Assembly (NCBI GenBank): GCA_964417785.1 | Contig: CAYQJO010000166.1 | Location: forward strand, 1 to 9,791 | DNA length: 9,791 bases | Direction of reading: 5' to 3' | DNA from: DAOTUL01 sp034437435 | Lineage (GTDB): Bacteria; Chloroflexota; Anaerolineae; Aggregatilineales; Phototrophicaceae | In this document: one piece after another, positions 1-6,112 of the stretch | Layout of the letters: every line of letters starts with the position of its first letter | Position numbering within the stretch: position 1 is the first letter of the stretch | Position numbers and translations under genes: made by a program | The notes under the pieces: model-generated | Database searches by the model: none | What the model saw: only the letters and a program-made list of their open reading frames with translations | Told to the model about the DNA's origin: nothing

Positions 1-420
1 CTGGCCGGCCAGACGGCGCTGACCAGTTTTTCGGTTCTTGCGGGTCTCATTCTGGTGGTGTTTGTGGAACCGCCAATCCGCTGGTTTGTCGGCGGCGATG
101 TTTTCAGCGGCGACTGGCGACCGACGATCCTGGCAATTGGCACCTATATCGTCTACATCGCCATTCTGCTGATCGAACCGCTGCGACGATTCTTTGAGTT
201 GCTGCCGCTGCCGCTGGTGGCCCATCTGGTGATTGGCCTGATCGCCATCGTCTGGACACTGGTATTGCGCATTGTGTGGCGGCGTGACCTTTTCGAGCGC
301 TTCCTGGGAATTGAGGAAATCCGTCCAGAGATCGACCTCGGTCCGAAGTCGATTCGCAAGGGCGCACTCGTCACCCAGCAAATCGAGTCTATGACCATAA
401 CGGTACCTAAAACGCAATGA
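1..420 (+). CDS. P-type cation-transporting ATPase, C-terminal fragment
   Basis: The reading frame is open from base 1 to the TGA at 418-420 and gives 139 residues, so the gene starts upstream of the window. The visible part has three hydrophobic stretches (about residues 9-30, 41-60 and 69-93), a VEPP turn near residue 22 and a hydrophilic tail of about 45 residues. This pattern, with a GD..SGDWRPT segment between helices, matches what I recall of the C-terminal membrane domain of P-type cation ATPases (P2-like, HAD family), which move cations across the cytoplasmic membrane at the cost of ATP. The phosphorylation (DKTGT) and nucleotide-binding domains lie outside the window, so ion specificity cannot be judged. 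The family call rests on this C-terminal region alone; another polytopic transporter is possible. Confidence 0.62.
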   Translation: MAGQTALTSFSVLAGLILVVFVEPPIRWFVGGDVFSGDWRPTILAIGTYIVYIAILLIEPLRRFFELLPLPLVAHLVIGLIAIVWTLVLRIVWRRDLFERFLGIEEIRPEIDLGPKSIRKGALVTQQIESMTITVPKTQ

Positions 421-460
421 TCGTTCACAAAAGTCCGGTTTCGGGTGATAATGGAATTGA

Positions 461-862
461 ATGTCGTCATTTATGAGGTCAATTGTGGATAATCCAGACA
501 ACCAAACAGCTTATATCCGCCGTCTCGGCGAGCAAATTGTTGCGCTGCTGTTGTGGGCAGCCTCACTTGCAGTGGGTTTTATGTGCTTTGTCTATATTCA
601 GGACCTTACAGGCTATATCACAGCGAGCATCGTCGTGGGTAATATGAGCGATTTCCAGGCTGCACGAGTCGTGCGACTCGTGCAGATGGTGTGGGTCGTC
701 ATTTCAGGCATGATCCTGCTGGCGCTGGCCGTCGGTAGTTTTGACTATCACAGCAAGAAGGCGTTCACGTCGCAATCCTGGCGGGTGTTCGCCTGGACAT
801 TTGGCATAGAAGCTGCCATCATCCTGCTGCGCGTCATCATTGTGCCAGCACCTCTGTCTTAG
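461..862 (+). CDS. Small three-helix membrane protein, unknown function
   Basis: A 133-residue protein with three predicted membrane segments (about residues 24-46, 75-95 and 108-128) separated by short polar loops, one of them the stretch DFQAARVVRLVQ. There is no signal peptidase site, metal motif or enzyme motif that I can recognise, so no function is assigned. The start is uncertain: ATG 461 is the first candidate, ATG 473 and GTG 485 are in frame, and none has a strong Shine-Dalgarno sequence. It follows the ATPase by 40 bp on the same strand and could be cotranscribed with it. Its 3' end overlaps the convergent CBS gene by 26 bp. The coding sequence contains a perfect 12-bp inverted repeat at 660-685, listed separately. 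Confidence 0.7.
   Translation: MSSFMRSIVDNPDNQTAYIRRLGEQIVALLLWAASLAVGFMCFVYIQDLTGYITASIVVGNMSDFQAARVVRLVQMVWVVISGMILLALAVGSFDYHSKKAFTSQSWRVFAWTFGIEAAIILLRVIIVPAPLS
660..685. repeat. Perfect 12-bp inverted repeat with 2-bp centre
   Basis: Arms CTGCACGAGTCG (660-671) and CGACTCGTGCAG (674-685) are exact reverse complements around a TG centre. The site lies inside the small membrane protein gene, over codons for the loop between helices 1 and 2. As RNA it would be a very stable hairpin; as DNA it is a dyad. Nested within it is GCACGA-G-TCGTGC. No T-run follows, so it is not an intrinsic terminator. Confidence 0.9.
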
Positions 863-1277
863 CCTGCTCCACCATCATACGGAACAGGTCGGATTCGGTG
901 ATAATCCCGACGACATGCATCTCATCATCCACCACCGGTAGTCCGCTGACCTTATGTTCCAGCATGATTCTGGCTGCATTGATGAGCGGCTCATTCGCAT
1001 GTACGGTGAGGACTTTGCGCGTCATGACGTTTTTGACCTGGAGTTGTGACCACAGATAGTTCAACTCCCAGATGCTCAAGGTCGTGGCTCCTGATGGGCT
1101 GGCTTCGCGCACATCCCCAATGGTCACAATACCGGCCAGCCGGTCGTTCTCGACAACCGGCAGCCGCCGAATGTTATGCCGCTGCATGATATCATGCGCC
1201 TGTGTAATCGGTGTATCCGGCGTAACTGTGATGACCGAAGGAGTCATCCACTCACGGATAACGAAATCAGTTAACAT
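837..1277 (-). CDS. Twin CBS-domain protein
   Basis: A 146-residue protein consisting of two CBS domains and little else. CBS1 spans about residues 6-58, with IREWMTPSVITVTPD, then RRLPVVEND and GIVTIGDV. CBS2 spans about residues 81-136, with VKNVMTRKVLTVHANEP, SGLPVVDDE and GIITESDLF. Such pairs form a Bateman module that usually binds adenine nucleotides (AMP, ATP, SAM or similar) and senses energy state. I chose ATG 1277 because a GGGG-type ribosome-binding site precedes it and because the longer frame up to 1397 would run into the universal stress protein gene. That gene ends only 16 bp upstream, so the two are very likely one transcript. A twin-CBS protein beside a USP is a common energy/stress pairing. 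The ligand and target are unknown. Confidence 0.9.
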   Translation of the reverse strand: MLTDFVIREWMTPSVITVTPDTPITQAHDIMQRHNIRRLPVVENDRLAGIVTIGDVREASPSGATTLSIWELNYLWSQLQVKNVMTRKVLTVHANEPLINAARIMLEHKVSGLPVVDDEMHVVGIITESDLFRMMVEQAKTEVLAQ

Positions 1278-1293
1278 AATGGCTTTTTCCCCT

Positions 1294-1752
1294 TTATCTT
1301 TTGCGCACCGGAATAATAAAGACTGGGCATTTCGCTGAAGTGAGAACTTTGTTTGCCACACTGCCAAACAACCAGCGATTGATTCCGGATCGACCATGTG
1401 TGGACATCACAATAGCGTCAACACCCAGAATCTCGGCTCTCTCCACGATGGCGTTAGCCGGTTCACCGATGACGGTATCGACATCGACCGTCAGACCCTT
1501 ATCGCGCAGACTTTCAGCAACCTTTTCCAGATATTCCTGCGCGTGTGGAGCGATTTTTTCCTGAACGGCTTCATGTGTCACTTCGTAAGAGGCCAGACCA
1601 GCCGGGTAAAACATCGTGGCTGGGTAATCCGGTACGTCCAACGCGGTAAAGAGGGTGATTCGGCCTCTGGACGCGACAATCTGTCTGGCGTATTCCAGGG
1701 CGCTTTCCGAAACATCGGAACCGTCAAGAGGGACAAGGATATGCTCTAACAT
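1294..1752 (-). CDS. Universal stress protein, UspA family
   Basis: A 152-residue single-domain USP, the usual length for the family. The N-terminus HILVPLDGSDVSESAL is the classic first strand and Asp-containing loop. The C-terminal MSTHGRSGINRWLFGSVANK corresponds to the ATP-binding loop (G-2x-G-9x-G-S/T), with Ser at the first Gly position as in many ATP-binding members, and ends in CPVFIIPV. Such proteins are cytoplasmic, bind ATP and support survival under starvation, oxidative or low-oxygen stress; the precise partner is unknown. The ATG at 1752 has GGTGA about 5 nt upstream as a modest ribosome-binding site. The gene is first in a unit with the twin-CBS gene and diverges from the nucleotidyltransferase gene across a spacer with an inverted repeat that may be its operator. 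Confidence 0.95.
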   Translation of the reverse strand: MLEHILVPLDGSDVSESALEYARQIVASRGRITLFTALDVPDYPATMFYPAGLASYEVTHEAVQEKIAPHAQEYLEKVAESLRDKGLTVDVDTVIGEPANAIVERAEILGVDAIVMSTHGRSGINRWLFGSVANKVLTSAKCPVFIIPVRKR

Positions 1753-1781
1753 AGTATCACCAACTTTAATTTGTTTTATTT

Positions 1782-1811
1782 TTCAGATTAACATATTCCA
1801 CATAATCTGAA
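1782..1811. promoter_or_regulatory. Perfect 9-bp inverted repeat in divergent spacer, candidate operator
   Basis: TTCAGATTA (1782-1790) and TAATCTGAA (1803-1811) are exact reverse complements separated by 12 bp, so equivalent bases are 21 bp apart, about two helical turns. The site is centrally placed in the AT-rich 120-bp spacer between the divergent universal stress protein and nucleotidyltransferase genes, where a dimeric regulator could act on both. A CATAAT at 1847-1852 is a possible -10 for the rightward gene, but no good -35 was found. The regulator is unknown; that this is an operator is inference. Confidence 0.45.
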
Positions 1812-1858
1812 CAGTATCTAACATCACATTATGGAGCAATTTGTGTCATAATCGGGGC

Positions 1859-1866
1859 AGGAGGAG
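1859..1866 (+). promoter_or_regulatory. Strong Shine-Dalgarno site for the nucleotidyltransferase
   Basis: AGGAGGAG lies 6 nt before ATG 1873. It is one of the strongest ribosome-binding sites in the window and fixes the start of the nucleotidyltransferase gene. Confidence 0.85.
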
Positions 1867-1872
1867 TAGCAT

Positions 1873-2757
1873 ATGATCTCACCAGCGACCCGAAACAAAC
1901 GCAGCCAACTGGCGGACTTCATCCAGCGTAAACTCGAACCCGTTGACGCCGTGCAGGGCGTAGTCGCCATAGGCAGTGTCGGGTCCGGTCAGGCAGCTCA
2001 AACTTCCGACATCGACGCAGTAGTCTTCATCCACCCTTTCGACGCCTATGTTGTTCCTGCCGAAGCCACCTGGCACGCTGGTGATGACACCTGGCACAGC
2101 ATCTTTGAACCTGCTGGCGACGGCATCCAGTTCGATTTCAAACGGGTGGACTGGACAGTATGGCGCAGTCCAGCATTCGAGTGGCCGGAATCGATGCGCT
2201 CGGAATTGAAAGCAGGTTGGCTGGCTTTCGACCGCACGGGTGAGATCAAAACCGTCATCAACGAGCGCACCCACTACGACGACCAGACCCGGACCCGGCG
2301 GTTGGATGAAGCCATCACCTGGCTGGATCAACATCTGGGTGAAGACACGCCGCAAAAAGTATGGCACCGTAGGGGTACGGTGGTTGCCCATGATCGCCTG
2401 GAAGCCGCCTATGACTGGCTGATCCGGGCCTTTTTTGCTTACAATCGCTGCTGGCGGCCCTGGCGCAACCGGGAGATGGAGGCCATTCATCGTTTAGACT
2501 GGAAACCAGACGATTTTGACGATTACATCCTGGTCGCACTCAACGCACCGTCATACGATTACGCTGGCTATATGGCGCGTGTCGATGTGTTGCGCCGCTG
2601 GTTTGGCGTGGTTTTGGCTCAACTTCAGGCCGATAGCGATTATGGCGACGACCCGATCAGCGAGGCGTTTGTTCGGGCCTACGAAGAGCCGGGACGGGCC
2701 TGGAATATCGCAGAGTGGCAGGAAAAACACCGGCAGATTTACGGAGATATTGTGTGA
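1873..2757 (+). CDS. Pol-beta-type nucleotidyltransferase
   Basis: A 294-residue protein. Residues 34-48 carry the nucleotidyltransferase signature: G34-S35, then D46-I-D48, the two metal-binding aspartates of the hG[GS]x(9-13)Dh[DE] motif. D88, in the strand QFDFKRVD, is the likely third carboxylate. So the catalytic triad looks intact and transfer of a nucleotide monophosphate to a substrate is expected. Residues from about 140 on are mainly helical and rich in Trp and Arg (for example RCWRPWRNREMEAIHRLDW). This resembles the helical C-terminal halves of antibiotic or MNT-type nucleotidyltransferases, but I recognise no specific subfamily and the acceptor is unknown. No membrane segment or signal peptide is present. 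The stop codon overlaps the start of the RRM/PHAX gene (TGATG), so the two are translationally coupled. That context suggests an RNA or RNA-bound acceptor, which is inference; a small-molecule acceptor is equally open. Confidence 0.88.
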   Translation: MISPATRNKRSQLADFIQRKLEPVDAVQGVVAIGSVGSGQAAQTSDIDAVVFIHPFDAYVVPAEATWHAGDDTWHSIFEPAGDGIQFDFKRVDWTVWRSPAFEWPESMRSELKAGWLAFDRTGEIKTVINERTHYDDQTRTRRLDEAITWLDQHLGEDTPQKVWHRRGTVVAHDRLEAAYDWLIRAFFAYNRCWRPWRNREMEAIHRLDWKPDDFDDYILVALNAPSYDYAGYMARVDVLRRWFGVVLAQLQADSDYGDDPISEAFVRAYEEPGRAWNIAEWQEKHRQIYGDIV

Positions 2758-3326
2758 TGCGAAACCAATTGTATGTTTCAAACTTATCGGAAGCGACCAC
2801 TGACGAGATAATCCGCGAGATATTCGCTGAGTTCGGCGAGATCGAAAGCATCGAGATGGGTGTGGACGAAACAACGGAAGACCGTTTTGCCCTGGTGACG
2901 ATGGTGGTCGAAAAACAGGCGACCAAAGCGCTCAACACCCTGAATGGGCGCGAAGTCGAGGGTAATGTCCTGCTGGTTAGCTATCCGCATGTGGATTTGA
3001 ACCGGCCCCTGCTGCCCAAACAGGCCAAAGCCGCTGCCGCCATCGCCGAGACACTGGATGAGACGGAAGAGGTCCCTGTGCGCCAGATCAACATGCTGGT
3101 GCGGCTGTGTGGCAACCGCTTTGCCGAGACCCTGGCGGACGAAGCCAAACGGATCGAGGCTGGTGATGGCATGATGACGCTGGATGGTTCACGCAAACGC
3201 ACCGTCGGTGGGACGTTTTTCCAGTTGATGCGTGTCCATACCGCACCCGATGTGCGCCGGATCGTCTGGAGTCGCAAAGGTAAGCCGCCGGTGGAAGTGG
3301 TCGAAGAGACAACGCAGGAGGTCTGA
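2757..3326 (+). CDS. RNA-binding protein: RRM joined to a PHAX-like RNA-binding domain
   Basis: A 189-residue protein starting at ATG 2757, which shares its A with the upstream TGA. Residues 4-77 form an RRM: RNP2 is LYVSNL (5-10), the first helix ends in IFAEFGEIESI, and RNP1 is degenerate, DRFALVTM (42-49), keeping one of two aromatics. After an Ala/Glu-rich linker (about 88-106), residues 108-175 contain VRLCGNRFAETL and then GSRKRTVGGTFFQL (144-157), followed by a strand VRRIVW. From memory this is the hallmark of the RNA-binding domain of eukaryotic PHAX (GSRRRTPGG.F..L), the adaptor that binds snRNA for nuclear export. Bacteria have no nuclear export, so here it can only mean RNA binding of unknown target. 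Both domains are complete and no enzyme motif is seen. It is the second gene of a unit with the nucleotidyltransferase. The RRM call is near certain; the PHAX call rests on motif recognition without a search. Confidence 0.87.
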   Translation: MRNQLYVSNLSEATTDEIIREIFAEFGEIESIEMGVDETTEDRFALVTMVVEKQATKALNTLNGREVEGNVLLVSYPHVDLNRPLLPKQAKAAAAIAETLDETEEVPVRQINMLVRLCGNRFAETLADEAKRIEAGDGMMTLDGSRKRTVGGTFFQLMRVHTAPDVRRIVWSRKGKPPVEVVEETTQEV

Positions 3327-3355
3327 CCCCTCGCACCACCTCCACCAATACCTGC

Positions 3356-4669
3356 CTACAACATCACCACACGAGCGCGACCGGCCCGGCCTGTGGTCAC
3401 ATGGCGTGTATCAACCACCAGTTGGCTATGATCCAGCACATGCTGCCAATCATAGGTGCTGTGGTCGGTGACAATCACCACACAATCGGCGTTTTGCAGC
3501 AGGTTATCGTCATATGGGGTGCATTGCAGCGTACCGTAGCTGTCCATGCGTACCTGGTCGACATAGGGATCGTGGAAGACTACATCGGCCCCCTTGTCCT
3601 GAAGCAGACCGATCACATCCAGGGCCGGACTCTCGCGCACGTCGTCCACATCGCGCTTGTAGGCGACGCCCAGTACCACCACCCGCGATCCACGCACAGC
3701 TTTGCTATCATCGTTCAGGCCAGCGGTGACTTTATCGACCACATAGATCGGCATGGAGGTGTTGATCTCGCTGGCGAGTTCGATAAAGCGGGCGTTGTAA
3801 TTGAGGGTTTTGAGCTTCCAACTCAGATAATGCGGGTCCACCGGGATACAGTGACCGCCCAATCCGGGACCGGGATAGAAGGGCATGAAACCGAAGGGCT
3901 TGCTGGCAGCGGCTTCGATCACCTCCCAGGCGTCGATCCCCAGCCGGTCGCACATCAGCGCCATCTCGTTGACCAGCCCGATATTGACAGCACGGAAGGT
4001 ATTTTCCAGTAGTTTGACCATCTCGGCAGTGGTTGTTGAGGAGACCGGCACGACGGTGGAAATCGCAGTCTGATAAAGCACTCGCGCTACGTCGGCGCAG
4101 TGCGGTGTGATGCCACCCACGACCTTTGGTGTGTTATGGACTGTGTACGTCTTGTTTCCAGGATCGATCCGCTCCGGGGAGAAGGCGACGAAGATAGATT
4201 CACCGGCCTTGAAGCCCTTGTTTTCCAGGCGCGGCAGAATGATCTCCTCGGTTGTGCCGGGGTAGGTGGTGCTTTCCAGGATCACCAGCATACCTTCGTG
4301 TGCAATCTCAGCAATCGAGTCGATGGCGCTGATGATATACGACATATCCGGGTCTTTGGTTTTGCGCAGCGGCGTCGGCACGCAGATATTGATGCTATCT
4401 ATCTGCGCGAGGTCGGCGTAATCGGTGGTGGCCTTCAGCAGGCCCTTCTCCACCAGCGGCGCAAGCTGCTCCGTCGGCACATCCGGAATATAGCTCTCAC
4501 CCCGTTTGAGCTTTTCGACCTTGTTCGTATCCAGGTCCAGGCCGATGACATGATAACCGACTGCTGCAAATTCCACCGCCAGCGGCAGGCCCACGTAACC
4601 CAGGCCCACAACACCCACAACGGCTTCTTTGGATTCAAGCCGGTCCAAAAGTCTTTGTTTTGACGACAT
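3356..4669 (-). CDS. UDP-sugar 6-dehydrogenase, WbpA/WecC type
   Basis: A 437-residue NAD-dependent nucleotide-sugar dehydrogenase of normal length, oxidising C6 of a UDP-sugar to the uronate in two steps. The N-terminal Rossmann motif is VVGLGYVGLPLA (G22, G24, G27). Further landmarks are ESTTYPGTT near 132, SPERIDPG near 164, the central dimerisation helix with EMVKLLENTFRAVNIGLVNE, the catalytic cysteine C274 in PGLGGHCIPVDPH, and a C-terminal UDP-binding domain with AYKRDVDDVRESPA. The GGHCIPVDP and YKRDVDD forms favour UDP-GlcNAc or UDP-ManNAc oxidation (WbpA/WecC) over UDP-glucose, but substrate cannot be settled by eye. Such enzymes feed polysaccharide or glycan synthesis in the cytoplasm. 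I chose ATG 4669 because GAGGG sits 5 nt upstream; an ATG at 4681 would contain that site. It is separated from the upstream PDZ gene by a terminator and converges on the RRM/PHAX gene with a 29-bp gap. Confidence 0.94.
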   Translation of the reverse strand: MSSKQRLLDRLESKEAVVGVVGLGYVGLPLAVEFAAVGYHVIGLDLDTNKVEKLKRGESYIPDVPTEQLAPLVEKGLLKATTDYADLAQIDSINICVPTPLRKTKDPDMSYIISAIDSIAEIAHEGMLVILESTTYPGTTEEIILPRLENKGFKAGESIFVAFSPERIDPGNKTYTVHNTPKVVGGITPHCADVARVLYQTAISTVVPVSSTTTAEMVKLLENTFRAVNIGLVNEMALMCDRLGIDAWEVIEAAASKPFGFMPFYPGPGLGGHCIPVDPHYLSWKLKTLNYNARFIELASEINTSMPIYVVDKVTAGLNDDSKAVRGSRVVVLGVAYKRDVDDVRESPALDVIGLLQDKGADVVFHDPYVDQVRMDSYGTLQCTPYDDNLLQNADCVVIVTDHSTYDWQHVLDHSQLVVDTRHVTTGRAGRARVVML

Positions 4670-4674
4670 ACGAT

Positions 4675-4679
4675 CCCTC
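4675..4679 (-). promoter_or_regulatory. Shine-Dalgarno site that decides the UDP-sugar dehydrogenase start
   Basis: On the minus strand GAGGG lies 5 nt before the ATG at 4669. The in-frame ATG at 4681 overlaps this site and has no good site of its own, so the shorter start is preferred. Confidence 0.7.
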
Positions 4680-4736
4680 ATCTACTGTCGAGTTTTTGCT
4701 GAACAAAGTCTACAGCAGAATCAGGTTGTAGAAAAT

Positions 4737-4762
4737 GGGGTGCATTGTGAAGAATGCACCCC
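4737..4762 (-). terminator. Intrinsic terminator after the PDZ gene
   Basis: GGGGTGCATT (4737-4746) and AATGCACCCC (4753-4762) form a perfect 10-bp stem with a 6-nt loop. Read on the minus strand the hairpin is followed by ATTTTCT, a short U-tract, and it begins 10 bp after the PDZ gene stop. On the plus strand the following bases are purine-rich, so it works in the minus direction. It isolates the PDZ block from the UDP-sugar dehydrogenase gene, which must then have its own promoter within 4670-4736; I see no convincing one. Confidence 0.85.
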
Positions 4763-4772
4763 AGAGAGAATA

Positions 4773-6020
4773 TTACCGACTGCTGAGGGTTACATCGAGA
4801 GAGAGGGTTTGCCCATCACGGAGGACTTCGAGGGTAAGCGTATCGCCTGGTTCATAGGCATATACGCGATCCGACAGGGTACGCTCCTCATCGACCATAT
4901 CACCGTCCACGCTCAGGATGATGTCATCTGCCTGCAAACCGGCCTCATCCGCTGCCGAGCCGGGTCGAACCGTGACAATCAGCGCACCGGTATCGACGTT
5001 GCCATCTCCAAGTGTCTCAAAAGTCACGCCGAGCAGCGGACGGTTGATTCCACGTAGACCATCAGGGATACGCGAACGAATTTCATCGTTGAAGCGACCT
5101 GGCATCATCATGCCGGTGAGCGCCAACAGCGGCGCTTCGATTTCCAACGTCTCGCCGTCACGTTCTACTGTCAGCGTAACCGTACCATCGGGCATGACAC
5201 CGCGCAGCAAATCACGCAGATCACCCGGTTGCAGCGGTTCACCGTTCACCGCCGTGATGCGGTCGCCAACCTGGAGTCCGGCTTCCGCCAGAACACTGTC
5301 GTCATCCAGTTCTCGCACTTCCCAGACATTTTCCTCATCCAGATACACAATATCATCACCACCGATGATGATTTGCATCGGCGACCGATCCTGGCGATTG
5401 CGCCCCAGCGTGATCTCCAGTTCCTGAGCTTCGCCATTGCGCAAAATACCCACTGTGATCGTTTCTCCACCCCGGAACGACCGGATCAATTCTACCAGGA
5501 TGCGGGCTTCTTCTACCGACTCACCGTTGATCGAGGTGATGATGTCGCCAGCCTGCAACCCGGCATCCTCAGCCGGAGAGCCAGAGACGACCGATTCAAC
5601 CATGAGACCGTCATCGGTATCTTCAACCTGAACACCCAGAAAGCCGACACCACTGCCCCGAAGCCGGGATGAGACTGCAATTTGCTCACCGAGCGTCACC
5701 TCCAGATCGAGGGTTTCGCTGTCACGTTCGACGGTAACGGTGATGGTCTCGCCGGGTGCGAACGCGGCCACCTGATCCGCCAGGGTCTCCGCTGTGACCG
5801 GTTCACCGTTGATGGCGACAATCACATCATCGACTTCAATCCCGGCAGCGGCTCCCGGTCCACGCCGCATGACCTGGGTGACAACAGCCTGACCGTCATC
5901 GTCGGCGCGAAAATTGATACCAACCAGTGGACGCTCATCCTGGGCGGCAGTGACACCGACAGCGGCCAATGCCATCACCAGGACAAGCAACATAGAGATT
6001 ATGAAACGACGCTTGCTCAT
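4773..6020 (-). CDS. Exported protein with four PDZ domains and no protease domain
   Basis: A 415-residue protein. Residues 1-26 are a signal peptide: MSKRR, a hydrophobic core (6-22) and an Ala-rich cleavage region VTAAQ; a lipobox Cys is absent. Four PDZ-type units follow at about 31-111, 126-206, 232-298 and 328-412. Each has a carboxylate-binding-like strand (PLVGINF, GFLGVQV, PLLGVTF; PDZ3 lacks this), an 'A..AGL..gD.I..iNGE' core and a final LTVERDGETL-type strand. PDZ domains of this class bind C-termini or unfolded stretches, typically as modules of HtrA, Ctp or site-2 proteases. No Ser protease triad or other catalytic domain is present, so it is probably an extracytoplasmic adaptor or sensor. 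ATG 6020 is preferred because AAGGAG lies at 6029-6034; the frame opens 60 bp further upstream. It is last in the minus-strand block and ends at a terminator. Confidence 0.9.
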   Translation of the reverse strand: MSKRRFIISMLLVLVMALAAVGVTAAQDERPLVGINFRADDDGQAVVTQVMRRGPGAAAGIEVDDVIVAINGEPVTAETLADQVAAFAPGETITVTVERDSETLDLEVTLGEQIAVSSRLRGSGVGFLGVQVEDTDDGLMVESVVSGSPAEDAGLQAGDIITSINGESVEEARILVELIRSFRGGETITVGILRNGEAQELEITLGRNRQDRSPMQIIIGGDDIVYLDEENVWEVRELDDDSVLAEAGLQVGDRITAVNGEPLQPGDLRDLLRGVMPDGTVTLTVERDGETLEIEAPLLALTGMMMPGRFNDEIRSRIPDGLRGINRPLLGVTFETLGDGNVDTGALIVTVRPGSAADEAGLQADDIILSVDGDMVDEERTLSDRVYAYEPGDTLTLEVLRDGQTLSLDVTLSSR

Positions 6021-6028
6021 TACTACCA

Positions 6029-6034
6029 CTCCTT
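6029..6034 (-). promoter_or_regulatory. Shine-Dalgarno site that decides the PDZ protein start
   Basis: AAGGAG on the minus strand sits 8 nt before ATG 6020, immediately ahead of a codon run encoding a clean signal peptide. This favours 6020 over the ATG at 6080. Confidence 0.8.
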
Positions 6035-6049
6035 GATATTCCAAACTAC

Positions 6050-6078
6050 TGGATAGAGTGTAGAGCAAGAGCGTGTTC
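6050..6078 (-). promoter_or_regulatory. Weak candidate promoter for the PDZ gene
   Basis: On the minus strand TTGAAC (4 of 6 to the -35 consensus) is followed after 17 bp by TCTATC (3 of 6 to the -10). It lies in the 92-bp gap between the TyrA-like gene and the PDZ gene. The gap length itself suggests the PDZ gene may have its own promoter, but the match is poor and read-through from upstream is possible. Confidence 0.25.
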
Positions 6079-6112
6079 AAAGTGTGATTGGAATGTAACC
6101 GAACTGTAAAAC

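Noticed and set aside
837..862. 26-bp overlap of convergent genes as a sign of a miscalled gene
   Set aside because: Both proteins are supported independently (membrane helices; CBS2 domain followed by a short tail), and small convergent 3' overlaps are common in compact bacterial genomes.
1745..1824. Direct repeat TCTAACAT (1745-1752 and 1817-1824) around the divergent spacer
   Set aside because: Eight bases in AT-rich DNA, one copy inside the stress protein start; chance is a sufficient explanation.
2068..2098. Direct repeat of ACCTGGCAC within the nucleotidyltransferase gene
   Set aside because: Two copies only, encoding a local TWH repeat; explained by protein sequence and too short to be a mobile or regulatory repeat.
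1879..2490. 203-residue minus-strand frame
   Set aside because: Antisense to the nucleotidyltransferase, which has a strong ribosome-binding site and intact active-site motifs.
3317..3343. GGAGGT/ACCTCC hairpin at the end of the RRM-PHAX gene as a terminator
   Set aside because: Only a 6-bp stem with a 15-nt loop and no T-run on either strand; not a convincing intrinsic terminator.
4100..4663. 187-residue plus-strand frame
   Set aside because: Antisense to the Rossmann half of the UDP-sugar dehydrogenase, whose motifs are unambiguous; no ribosome-binding site or domain.
4918..6056. Several plus-strand frames of 124-169 residues opposite the PDZ gene
   Set aside because: Low-complexity Ser/Arg/Pro-rich translations mirrored from the repetitive PDZ coding sequence.
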